Source: Betaproteobacteria bacterium (GTDB lineage: Bacteria; Pseudomonadota; Gammaproteobacteria; Burkholderiales; UBA9220). From it: a DNA stretch of 5,730 bases. Location: assembly GCA_003519965.1 (NCBI GenBank), contig DOVS01000078.1, positions 1-5,730 of the forward strand. Direction: 5' to 3'. Below are positions 1 to 5,666 of the stretch, one piece after another (position 1 is the first letter of the stretch; the number at the start of each line of letters is the position of its first letter). Both the position numbers and the translations under genes were made by a program. The notes under the pieces are model-generated. The model searched no databases. It worked only from the letters and a program-made list of their open reading frames with translations, and was not told the origin of the DNA.

Positions 1-204
1 GGGATCGGCGCCGGCCGCCTCGCCGGCGGCGAACGCCAGCAACGGGCGCACGCGCTTACCGCCGTCGAGCAGCGCGTAGCGCATGGCGTCATGCAGCCGG
101 CTAGGAACCAGGGAGGCGCTTGGCAGCAAATCATCCAGAACGCGCTCTATCCGCTGGCGTAATCTAGCCGCCCATTCGTGAAAATCAGCCGATATCTTCC
201 GCAC
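1..204 (-). CDS. ispA: Farnesyl diphosphate synthase (N-terminal part, cut by window edge)
   Basis: This is the first 68 codons of a short-chain trans-prenyl diphosphate synthase. The enzyme condenses IPP with DMAPP/GPP to make farnesyl diphosphate in the cytoplasm, feeding quinone, undecaprenyl and haem side-chain synthesis. Seen directly: in the frame ending at position 1, DFHEWAARLRQRIERVLDDL is followed by LHDAMRYALLDGGKRVRPLL, which contains the family's substrate-binding GGKRVRP motif near residues 48-54. The aspartate-rich DDxxD motifs lie outside the window. No ATG is available before the conserved helix, so I place the start at GTG 202-204, inside the end of xseB. A purine-rich GGGGGA (213-218) lies 8 nt upstream of it. 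The 20-bp overlap implies translational coupling with xseB, as in the common xseB-ispA-dxs order. The family is very likely right; the exact start is less certain. Confidence 0.9.
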   Translation of the reverse strand, partial: MRKISADFHEWAARLRQRIERVLDDLLPSASLVPSRLHDAMRYALLDGGKRVRPLLAFAAGEAAGADP

Positions 205-442
205 CGGATAGATCCCCCGCATCGGAGAGATTCTGTAATGTATTGGCCGCCGTCAGCGCATGCACTTGTTGCTGCGCGCCTTCCAGGGATTTTTGACAAA
301 AATGAAGCAGCTCCGCGCCGCGTTTATACGACGCGAGCGACTGTTCCAGCGTTAACTGCCCCGCTTCCATGGACGCGACGAGACCTTCCAGTTCGCTCAA
401 GGCGCTTTCAAAGGTTAACGATTTCTGAGATGCCTTAGCCAT
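185..442 (-). CDS. xseB: Exodeoxyribonuclease VII small subunit
   Basis: XseB is the small accessory subunit of exonuclease VII, which degrades single-stranded DNA from both ends. Several XseB copies bind the coiled coil of the catalytic XseA subunit. The 85-residue product has the usual family length and pattern: TFESALSELEGLVASMEAGQ (about residues 10-29) followed by LTLEQSLASYKRGAELL, a helical hairpin, then a short polar tail. The ORF is intact from ATG to TGA. No convincing Shine-Dalgarno sequence precedes the ATG (upstream bases CTCTTCACCGGC), so initiation may depend on a short leader. A promoter sits about 25-50 bp upstream. The gene is odd in context: its obligate partner xseA survives only as a fragment near 4311-4540 of this window, so this subunit may have no partner unless another xseA exists. 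Confidence 0.95.
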   Translation of the reverse strand: MAKASQKSLTFESALSELEGLVASMEAGQLTLEQSLASYKRGAELLHFCQKSLEGAQQQVHALTAANTLQNLSDAGDLSGAEDIG

Positions 443-466
443 GCCGGTGAAGAGCGGAAAACTGTA

Positions 467-496
467 ACCTTACCGCAACCGGCGGGAAGCGGTCAA
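467..496 (-). promoter_or_regulatory. Sigma70-type promoter of xseB-ispA
   Basis: Read on the minus strand, TTGACC (491-496) and TAAGGT (467-472) are separated by 18 bp. The -35 box matches consensus at five of six positions; the -10 box is weaker but of a common proteobacterial form. The predicted transcript start is near 460, giving a leader of about 20 nt before the xseB ATG. Position and orientation fit the xseB-ispA operon. This is inferred from the sequence only. Confidence 0.6.
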
Positions 497-544
497 TGAA
501 GCAAAAAGACCGCGCCACGGGAAAACCCGGCGGAACACGGCGCA

Positions 545-563
545 CCGTTCACTTCGGGAACGG
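545..563 (-). terminator. Possible stem-loop 3' of the PDC-domain gene
   Basis: CCGTTC (545-550) and GAACGG (558-563) form a 6-bp stem around a 7-nt loop, about 60 nt past the stop codon of the minus-strand gene ending at 621. There is no T-run after it, so a Rho-independent terminator is doubtful. The rest of 497-620 shows no other element. Confidence 0.25.
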
Positions 564-620
564 CCCATATTCAGCGACCGGCGCGGCCGCCCGGCAATCG
601 ACAACGCCGCGCCATACCGT

Positions 621-1577
621 TCAACCGGCGCCAACCCAGAACGCCTGGTCCATCCGAAGAAACTCATCGTAGGGGATGTAATGGGAGCCATCGCAAGAAA
701 AAGTCAGGCCGACAACGCCATTGAAGATATTCAGCGTGCCGGAACGTAAATAAAGCGTTTCATCCATGAAACGCAACGCGCGAAAACTATCCAGCACCGC
801 GCGAATGTGCGCCACGGGCACCAGCGCATTGGCGGGATAAGACATCCGCGGATACGCCAGGCAACTATCGGGATCGATCAACGCCTCGATATCCAGCAAG
901 CGGTAACGATAAGGGTCGCCCATCACCCAAATCACGGCGCGGTTGCTGGAAAAATGCAGCATCACGTGAAACACGCCGTGCTCGGCGATTAGTTCTTCCA
1001 CCACACCCAGCACGGTATCGATATGCCGGTCCATTTCGCTTTCGGACCGGGTTTGATGAAATACCGTGCCGCGAATGGAAGGGTCTCCCTTAATTTGCCG
1101 CCAGTGCCTCGGCTCCTCGTAAAGCTCGCGCGTCAACGGCAAATCCCGCAAATCGAAATCCGCACCGACGAATCCCAATGCCGCCCCGGCCGCGTTACGC
1201 ACGATTTGGATGGCGGTCAGCGACGGGCGCCGCGCCTGCAAGCTAATATACGCCTGCGACAAGAGAAAACCCGTACTGGGAACCACCTCCCGCAGATAGG
1301 GCCGTTCCGACCGGTCTCTGCCGAAATTCTCTTCCATTAACCCTTCGTGGCCGACATTATCGCTAATCTGCACCCCGTCGGTATCCAAGGCGTAGAGCGA
1401 CTGGCAGGAGGGAAGCGTCGTCAACGCCTCGCGCAACGCGGCGTCGAGCGCGGCGCGCACCCCCCACATCTCGCCGCAAGCCGCCGCAAGCCGCCGTAAT
1501 GGTTCTTGCAGTATGGCGATCAGCGCTTCGCGCTGACACGCAATGCTTTCCCGCAATGTTTCCGTGGAGGAGGGCAT
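621..1577 (-). CDS. Soluble PDC/Cache-type sensor-domain protein, function unknown
   Basis: The product has 318 residues with no signal peptide or membrane segment. After an N-terminal helical stretch (about 1-55), residues 60-145 read like a single PDC (PhoQ/DcuS/CitA) or Cache sensor domain: strand LYALDTDGVQISDNV, then GRDRSERPYLREV, a strand-rich LLSQAYISLQARRPSLTAIQ, and AALGFVGADFDLRDLP. Such domains usually sit outside the membrane in chemoreceptors and histidine kinases and bind small ligands. Here the domain appears free and cytoplasmic. Residues 150-318 (with FHVMLHFSSNRAVIWVMGDP and a C-terminal HYIPYDEFLRMDQAFW) match no family I recognise; no kinase, GGDEF, HTH or MCP output motif is visible. 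ATG 1577 is the first possible start after an in-frame TGA, with a poor ribosome site. The gene is divergent from the Aer-like receptor, which suggests a shared sensory role; that is inference. Confidence 0.8.
   Translation of the reverse strand: MPSSTETLRESIACQREALIAILQEPLRRLAAACGEMWGVRAALDAALREALTTLPSCQSLYALDTDGVQISDNVGHEGLMEENFGRDRSERPYLREVVPSTGFLLSQAYISLQARRPSLTAIQIVRNAAGAALGFVGADFDLRDLPLTRELYEEPRHWRQIKGDPSIRGTVFHQTRSESEMDRHIDTVLGVVEELIAEHGVFHVMLHFSSNRAVIWVMGDPYRYRLLDIEALIDPDSCLAYPRMSYPANALVPVAHIRAVLDSFRALRFMDETLYLRSGTLNIFNGVVGLTFSCDGSHYIPYDEFLRMDQAFWVGAG
1471..1500. repeat. Short tandem repeat, 10-bp unit, within the PDC gene
   Basis: Three consecutive 10-bp units (1471-1480, 1481-1490, 1491-1500) share CCGCCGCAAG with small differences in the first and last. 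They fall in the helical N-terminal part of the PDC-domain protein (around LRRLAAACGEM). Because 10 bp is not a multiple of three, gain or loss of one unit would shift the frame. Confidence 0.6.
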
Positions 1578-1618
1578 ACCTGATTCTTTAAGAGTTCCCG
1601 TCTTGTTGCTTTCGCTTC

Positions 1619-1648
1619 ATTCTGATTGTGGAGTGGCGCTCCTGTCAA
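1619..1648 (-). promoter_or_regulatory. Candidate proximal promoter of the PDC-domain gene
   Basis: On the minus strand there is a perfect -35 TTGACA (1643-1648) and, 18 bp on, CAGAAT (1619-1624), which matches the -10 consensus at four of six positions. It would start transcription near 1612, about 35 nt before the ATG. A ten-codon reading frame (1588-1620) lies across that start and is probably chance. The weak -10 box keeps confidence low. Confidence 0.35.
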
Positions 1649-1703
1649 TTGGCGCGTCCCGCTACTTTACCTCGCAAAGATTGCTTCAAAATGACACGAA
1701 CCG

Positions 1704-1719
1704 TTCAATCGCCATTGAA
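1704..1719. repeat. Small inverted repeat in the intergenic region
   Basis: TTCAAT and ATTGAA flank the 4-nt centre CGCC, a perfect 6-bp stem. It lies in the 450-bp region between the divergent PDC and chemoreceptor genes, within the leader of any minus-strand transcript starting near 1862. It could be an operator half-site pair or an RNA hairpin; nothing else supports either reading. Confidence 0.35.
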
Positions 1720-1850
1720 GATTTTACGTCATTCGAACGGATGATCGCATATCGTCCTCATACACCGCAGCCGGCGGCGCGGCCCAAACCCAGAGCAGCC
1801 AAGCCGCACCGAACGGCGCCGGCCTCACGATCAATGGAATGACAGCATTA

Positions 1851-1859
1851 TGGTACAAT
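1851..1859 (+). promoter_or_regulatory. Extended -10 promoter toward the chemoreceptor
   Basis: TGGTACAAT is an extended -10 element: TG, one base, then TACAAT, with five of six bases as in TATAAT. No good -35 is seen at 16-18 bp, which is tolerated for extended -10 promoters. It would start transcription near 1866 and give a leader of about 160 nt before the receptor ATG at 2028. No sigma-28 flagellar promoter is evident upstream of this receptor. Confidence 0.45.
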
Positions 1860-1868
1860 ATTTGCTTA

Positions 1869-1877
1869 ATTATAACA
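1869..1877 (-). promoter_or_regulatory. Extended -10 promoter toward the PDC-domain gene
   Basis: Read on the minus strand, TGTTATAAT is a perfect extended -10 (TG, one base, TATAAT at 1869-1874). It is only 10 bp from the oppositely directed extended -10 at 1851-1859, so the two promoters would be back to back and compete for polymerase. It would give a leader of nearly 290 nt before the minus-strand ATG at 1577. Confidence 0.45.
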
Positions 1878-1916
1878 TGCCTATCACGAACGTACGGTGG
1901 GCAACGTCCAAACAAC

Positions 1917-1945
1917 CGCCGCCGCCTTCTCTCGATGCGGCGGCG
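1917..1945 (+). other. GC-rich stem-loop in the chemoreceptor leader
   Basis: CGCCGCCGC (1917-1925) and GCGGCGGCG (1937-1945) form a perfect 9-bp GC stem with an 11-nt loop. No T-run follows, so it is not a typical intrinsic terminator. If transcription starts near 1866 it lies in the receptor's leader RNA, where it could affect message stability or attenuate readthrough. Function is unknown. Confidence 0.45.
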
Positions 1946-2027
1946 CGTTAGCGATCCATACGCCAATCCCGCTCGACGATTAACTGAAGCCGCTTAACGC
2001 CATTATCTATTTTAAAGACCACGGATC

Positions 2028-3602
2028 ATGAAAAAAAACCTTCCCATCACCAACCGGGAAAACGACTACCCGGCAGAAACGCATATCGTTTCCACCACCG
2101 ACTTGAAAGGAATGACGGATTACGTTAACGAGGATTTTATCCGGGTCAGCGGTTTTCCGGCGGAGGAACTACTCCACAAAAACCATAACGTGGTTCGCCA
2201 TCCGGACATGCCGCCCGCCGCCTTCGCCGATCTCTGGAACGTGATTAAACAGGGAAAACCCTGGATGGGCGTGGTCAAGAATCGCTGCAAAAATGGCGAC
2301 CACTATTGGGTAGACGCTTATGTCACCCCTATCTACGAGGGTAGCCGAATCACGGGCTATCAGTCTGTTCGCGTTAAGCCGGATCGGGCGCACGTCGCCC
2401 GCGCCGAATCGCTCTACCACGCATTAACGCACGGCATACCTGGCTGGAAGCGGCTATTTCACCGCGCCCAGCCGGGCCTTTTAGCAAAAATAGCCCTGGG
2501 CTATGTCGTGGCGCTCCTTCCCGTGTTGGCCGTATTTTATCTTGGCGAAACACCGTCGCCAGCCATTGCCGGGCTAGCCGCGCTTGCCGGCGTCGGCGGC
2601 GGATTCGCCGTGGCGGCGTTGATCGCGAGGCCTTGGCGCCAAGCGGCGCAATCCGCGCGGAAAATCTTCGGTAACGCCGTCGCACAACACGTTTATACGG
2701 GAAGAAGCGATGAACTGGGACAGTTGCAACTGGTGATTCAAGCACTGCAATCCCAAGCCCACACAGTCGTGTGGCGCATCGACGATGCGACGGCGCAGCT
2801 CGACGGCATCGCCAACCGGAGCGCTGCGGTGGCGGAGCAAACCAGCCAGGGAATTCAGCAACAGCGCGAGGCAATTAGTCAAGTAGCAACGACAATGGAC
2901 GAAATGTCCGCCACCGTGCAAGAAGTAGCGCGCAATGCCGCGAACACCGCCACGGCGACAGCGCAAGCGAATCATGCGGTAAACGACGGAGAGGCGACGA
3001 TCGACCGGACCGTTGACGAAATTAACCAACTGACGGAACAAGTAGAGCAAATCGCACGCGTCATTCGCACCCTCGTAGAAGATAGCGAAAAAATCGGCTC
3101 CGTAGTCGATATAATACGCAATATCGCCGATCGAACGAATCTGCTGGCGTTGAACGCCGCCATTGAAGCAGCGCGCGCGGGAAAGCACGGGCGCGGATTC
3201 GCGGTAGTGGCCGACGAAGTGCGCACTTTAGCCAACCGCACCCAAACATCCACCGATGAAATTCAGCAGATGATCGAACAGTTGCAAGGAGAAGTGAGCA
3301 ACGTCATGGCGGAAGGCCAGCGAATGACGCAAGAAAGCGCCGCACAGGCTACGCAAGCAGGCGCGGCGCTGGAATCCATCACCCAGGCGGTGACCGCCAT
3401 TATCGAGATGAGCGCGCGAATCACCGCCACGACAGAGGAACAAGGCGCAGTTTCCGGAAAAATCAACACGCACGTGGCCCACATTAACCAAGTCGCCGAG
3501 CAAACGGTACAGGCGCCTCAAGAAGCGGCTGGCGCCAGCCACGCCCTAGCGAGCGAAGTCGCCAAACTACAATGCATGATGGGGCAATTCGGCGTCAAAT
3601 AA
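2028..3602 (+). CDS. Aer-like PAS-domain methyl-accepting chemotaxis protein
   Basis: This 524-residue chemoreceptor resembles Aer, the FAD-binding energy/oxygen-taxis receptor that signals through CheW and CheA. Residues 10-120 form a PAS domain with Aer hallmarks at nearly the same numbering: [16 protein letters not shown] (55-70, with R57, H58, D60) and [19 protein letters not shown] (77-95, with W79 and N85). Two hydrophobic segments (about 151-172 and 178-200) joined by a short loop form a membrane hairpin with almost no periplasmic domain, so sensing is likely cytoplasmic. A helical linker and adaptation helix follow, then the conserved signalling tip [20 protein letters not shown] (361-380) and [18 protein letters not shown] (388-405), and the return helix. 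The C-terminus (CMMGQFGVK) lacks an NWETF-like pentapeptide for CheR/CheB tethering. The ribosome site is weak (ACGGA, 2 nt from ATG). FAD as cofactor is inferred from family resemblance. Confidence 0.95.
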   Translation: MKKNLPITNRENDYPAETHIVSTTDLKGMTDYVNEDFIRVSGFPAEELLHKNHNVVRHPDMPPAAFADLWNVIKQGKPWMGVVKNRCKNGDHYWVDAYVTPIYEGSRITGYQSVRVKPDRAHVARAESLYHALTHGIPGWKRLFHRAQPGLLAKIALGYVVALLPVLAVFYLGETPSPAIAGLAALAGVGGGFAVAALIARPWRQAAQSARKIFGNAVAQHVYTGRSDELGQLQLVIQALQSQAHTVVWRIDDATAQLDGIANRSAAVAEQTSQGIQQQREAISQVATTMDEMSATVQEVARNAANTATATAQANHAVNDGEATIDRTVDEINQLTEQVEQIARVIRTLVEDSEKIGSVVDIIRNIADRTNLLALNAAIEAARAGKHGRGFAVVADEVRTLANRTQTSTDEIQQMIEQLQGEVSNVMAEGQRMTQESAAQATQAGAALESITQAVTAIIEMSARITATTEEQGAVSGKINTHVAHINQVAEQTVQAPQEAAGASHALASEVAKLQCMMGQFGVK

Positions 3603-3605
3603 CCC

Positions 3606-3629
3606 CCCGAAGGAAACATTTCCTTCGGG
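3606..3629. terminator. Stem-loop terminator shared by convergent genes
   Basis: CCCGAAGGAAA (3606-3616) and TTTCCTTCGGG (3619-3629) form an 11-bp perfect inverted repeat, in practice a 10-bp stem with a 4-nt loop. It lies 4 bp after the chemoreceptor stop and 16 bp after the stop of the convergent sodB gene. Neither flank has a long T-run, so termination may be partial, but position and symmetry fit a bidirectional terminator. Confidence 0.75.
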
Positions 3630-3645
3630 ATCGTTAACGGTGGCG

Positions 3646-4227
3646 CTACGCCGTGAAATTTTTCGCCGCGAAATCCCAGTTCACTAGATTCCAGAACCCA
3701 TCGACATACTTGGGACGGGCCTTACGATAGTCAATATAATAGGCATGCTCCCACACATCGCAAGTCAATACCGGCGTTTGCCCGGCGGTTAGCGGCGTGC
3801 CGGCGTTGCCGGTGTTGACGACTTCAAGCGCTCCTGCGGCGTTTTTCACCAGCCAAGTCCAGCCCGAGCCAAAATTAGTCACACAGGAAGTCGTAAATTT
3901 TTCCTTGAACGCCGCAAACGAACCAAAAGCCTGGTTAACCGCATCGGCTAACGCGCCGCTTGGCTCGCCGCCGCCATTGGGCGACAGACCGTTCCAATAG
4001 AATGTGTGATTCCATACCTGGGCTGCATTATTAAACAAACCGCCGGAAGATTTTTTAATAATCTCCTCCAACGGCAGGTTTTCGAATTCGCTCCCTTTAA
4101 TCAAGTTATTCAGGTTCGTCACATACGTTTGATGGTGCTTGCCATAATGGTACTCAATCGTTTCCGCGGAAATATGCGGCTCCAATGCGTTCTTTTCATA
4201 GGGTAATGCCGGCAGCGTGTGCTCCAT
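3646..4227 (-). CDS. sodB: Superoxide dismutase, Fe type
   Basis: The enzyme converts superoxide to oxygen and hydrogen peroxide in the cytoplasm. The 193-residue product is full length for bacterial Fe-SOD. All metal ligands are in place: H27 ([12 protein letters not shown]), H74 ([11 protein letters not shown]), D157 and H161 ([19 protein letters not shown]). Y35 matches the active-site tyrosine. Glutamine at 70, in the AAQVWNH segment, is the pattern of iron rather than manganese enzymes; metal use is a family-based inference. The N-terminus [20 protein letters not shown] is typical, and GGAG (4235-4238) lies 7 nt before the ATG, fixing the start. The gene faces the chemoreceptor across a shared stem-loop. 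Upstream on the same strand lies a remnant of xseA, its usual neighbour in many Betaproteobacteria, so sodB has probably lost that upstream gene. Confidence 0.97.
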   Translation of the reverse strand: MEHTLPALPYEKNALEPHISAETIEYHYGKHHQTYVTNLNNLIKGSEFENLPLEEIIKKSSGGLFNNAAQVWNHTFYWNGLSPNGGGEPSGALADAVNQAFGSFAAFKEKFTTSCVTNFGSGWTWLVKNAAGALEVVNTGNAGTPLTAGQTPVLTCDVWEHAYYIDYRKARPKYVDGFWNLVNWDFAAKNFTA

Positions 4228-4289
4228 AATGTTTCTCCACAGTCAAAAAATAACTCGATCGATATTGAAAACCACGGTTCCCGCTACCT

Positions 4290-4312
4290 AAAAAATTAGA
4301 GTAGGTCTAATT
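4290..4312 (-). terminator. AT-rich inverted repeat with T-run between xseA remnant and sodB
   Basis: Read on the minus strand, AATTAGA (4306-4312) and TCTAATT (4294-4300) form a perfect 7-bp inverted repeat around a 5-nt centre, with six T residues on the 3' side (4290-4295, partly in the stem). It starts at the stop codon of the xseA remnant and ends about 60 bp before sodB. It could be the old intrinsic terminator of xseA, weak because the stem is AT-rich. Alternatively it could be a protein operator in the sodB leader: the inner 13 bp has T-N11-A form, as in LysR-type sites. The sequence does not decide between them. Confidence 0.4.
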
Positions 4313-4540
4313 AATAGACTTTGACAGGATTCTGGGCATTATACTGAATGGGCGCCCCAGGCGGCAACTCCACCGGCCCATCGTGGCGGAGCCTTCCTCC
4401 TGCCTCACTATAGCTTAGATCGGCCGGCCCTCAAGGGAGGAAAATCGAAGAGGCGATGGCGGCTTTTCCCGTTTAGAACACAATGCATCTTGCCCACAGC
4501 GGCGCGCGCCGCCGCTCCAATATAAACAGCCTACCCATAC
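4311..4540 (-). pseudogene. xseA: Decayed C-terminal remnant of exonuclease VII large subunit
   Basis: No intact frame exists here, but minus-strand pieces resemble the XseA C-terminus in the correct order. LERRRAPL (4497-4520) fits the end of the coiled coil. In a second frame, SPLRFSSLEGRPI, a TAA stop and AIVRQEEG (4391-4414) recall the conserved 'LNPLxVLxRGYAIV' element. Back in the first frame, ELPPGAPIQYNAQNPVKVY (4314-4370) resembles the final 'L.PGD.I.V.LA.G...V' segment, ending at TAA 4311-4313. Full XseA is over 400 residues; only about the last 75 can be traced, so the catalytic core is gone and the 5' boundary is vague. The location, just upstream of sodB on the same strand, matches the xseA-sodB order known in Betaproteobacteria. 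The call comes from reading by eye across frames, not an alignment. Confidence 0.55.
4338..4367 (-). promoter_or_regulatory. Candidate sodB promoter inside the xseA remnant
   Basis: On the minus strand, TTGCCG (4362-4367) and a perfect TATAAT (4338-4343) are 18 bp apart. A transcript starting near 4331 would have a leader of about 100 nt and run through the inverted repeat at 4294-4312 before reaching sodB. The spacer contains the palindrome GGGCGCCC (4350-4357). No other clear promoter is seen in 4228-4290. Confidence 0.45.
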
Positions 4541-4642
4541 CCAAAGGCTGCAACGCCTTGCATGATGCTTAATAGACCACGCTGCCGCCCGCCGCTGGAT
4601 TAGCGGCGGCCATGAATACACGATATGCCGCGGCGGCGCCCC

Positions 4643-5544
4643 ATGACGCACCCTCCCCGGCTAGGCGCCCTGCAAACGCTGGCCGCTAGCTTTCTTTCGG
4701 CGTGAATGAGAGTATTCGTCGCGCTGGCCACGCCCTATTTCAATAGCACCGCGCGCGTATTTTGCCGTTCCTTATCCGGGGCGGGCGGCGGTTTTACGGC
4801 TAGCGCGGCGGCAACGGCGATTCCTCGCCACCCGCCCGCTTCCGCTTGACTATGATGCGGAGAGTAGGCGGTGTTACCATTCTGCTGCCACTTTTCTACG
4901 CCATTAGCCGATGATCGCCGATAACAGCAGTTGCCCTTAACAGCGCGTCTCCCTTATCTCTTGCCGCGTTCAGCGCCTTATTTCTTCGAGAGCGCCGCCA
5001 TTAGCCGCTCATCTTAAGATCATTGCTAGGTTTCTCCGGCATGACTCGGCTGCTAAATACCGCATTCTGCTCCAGCCAAGGCATCGCCAATCCCGCTAGG
5101 GTAGCTTTGGGCTTTCTCGCCGGTGGCGCGCATCTTATGGCGAAATCGTTAGCGTACGTCGGAGAACCAATAGGGCGGGACACTCTCTAATCTCACCTGA
5201 ACATTCACCGCATGCAGCGCGGTATGTGGCTATTATTTTAGCCCACCCTTGCCCTTACCGTTGCCGTCTTGCCGCTGTTGCCGGCGATCGGCGCGGCCAT
5301 CGCCTTGGCGCAACGGGTAATGCGCGCACCTACTGCGAAGATCACGCCCTAGCGGTCGGCAGCCGCGCTTATAGTACGGCGGCGTTTACCGGCCCGCCGC
5401 CCCTTACCGTAGAATAAACGACTAATCGCCGGAGAACGGCTAACCATCGCACGCATAATCGCCGCCGGCTATTTACTAGCGTGCGCGCCGCGAATTCCGC
5501 GCTATGAGCGGCGTTCCCGGCATAATCCCGTCTATACTAAATAA
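4643..5544 (+). pseudogene. Pseudogene of a DMT-superfamily (EamA) transporter
   Basis: Broken frames in order reconstruct a ten-helix drug/metabolite transporter of about 290 residues. Frame starting 4643: GALQTLAASFLSA, TGA 4703-4705, then MRVFVALATPYFNSTARVFC, the family's first helix and following segment. A shift near 4830-4850 leads to RRVGGVTILLPLFYAISR, TGA 4912-4914, ITAVALNSASPLSLAAFSAL with FLRER, TAG 5002-5004, then LILRSLLGFSGM (end of the first EamA repeat). Next come ANPARVALGFLAGGAHLMAK, SLAYVGEPIGRDTL, TAA 5188-5190, MWLLF, TAG 5239-5241, and TLALTVAVLPLLPAIGAAIA. A second shift near 5325-5335 gives RTYCEDHALAVGSRAYSTAA, and a third near 5390-5415 gives GERLTIARIIAAGYLLA. At least five stops and three frameshifts, plus many substitutions, make it certainly non-functional. 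The substrate is unknown. It runs away from sodB and the xseA remnant. Confidence 0.85.
5533..5538 (+). promoter_or_regulatory. Weak -10 candidate for the response regulator
   Basis: TATACT is a good -10 hexamer, but no recognisable -35 lies 16-18 bp upstream. A second AT-rich hexamer, TAAAAT (5602-5607), is an alternative. Either would read toward the gene at 5667. Confidence 0.2.
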
Positions 5545-5567
5545 AGCGGCGTGAACTGCGAACGAAT

Positions 5568-5599
5568 GCGATGCGCTTTTCCGGCACGCGGCGCATTGC
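5568..5599 (+). other. Stem-loop between transporter pseudogene and response regulator
   Basis: GCGATGCGC (5568-5576) can pair with GCGCATTGC (5591-5599) as nine pairs, one a G-U wobble, around a 14-nt loop; three T residues follow. It may be the relic terminator of the transporter gene or part of the leader of the next gene. Confidence 0.3.
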
Positions 5600-5666
5600 T
5601 TTAAAATGCCAGCCCAAGGCAAGCGCCTCCGCCGTAACCAACGAAATGACCCAGGGATTAGAAAAA

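Noticed and set aside
1543..1842. Plus-strand 99-residue ORF across the PDC gene start and intergenic region
   Set aside because: It overlaps the PDC gene start antisense, has no ribosome site, and its C-terminus is proline/arginine-rich low-complexity sequence.
2374..3188. Long minus-strand ORFs (166 and 204 residues) opposite the chemoreceptor
   Set aside because: They are arginine-rich low-complexity translations lying antisense to a clearly conserved receptor, with no recognisable domain or ribosome site.
4321..4345. Perfect plus-strand TTGACA with TATACT downstream
   Set aside because: The spacer is only 13 bp, too short for a sigma70 promoter, and both hexamers fall in the 3' end of the xseA remnant.
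4415..4651. Minus-strand 78-residue ORF upstream of sodB
   Set aside because: Its C-terminal part coincides with one frame of the xseA remnant; the rest is compositionally odd. It is a by-product of decayed coding DNA, not a gene.
4899..5007. Direct repeat CGCCATTAGCCG at 4899-4910 and 4996-5007
   Set aside because: The copies lie in different frames of the transporter pseudogene, with no similar flanks; two 12-bp copies can be chance and do not indicate a mobile element.
5001..5183. Minus-strand 60-residue ORF
   Set aside because: It is antisense to the best preserved part of the transporter pseudogene and resembles no family I know.
4900..5300. Initial reading of the hydrophobic fragments as a DUF2339-type membrane protein
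   Set aside because: The order and wording of all fragments, including the first-helix segment and the last GERL segment, fit one EamA transporter much better.
5226..5417. Plus-strand 63-residue ORF with a GTG start
   Set aside because: Its middle (RTYCEDHALAVGSRAYSTAA) is the third-frame segment of the EamA transporter pseudogene, so it is not an independent small protein.
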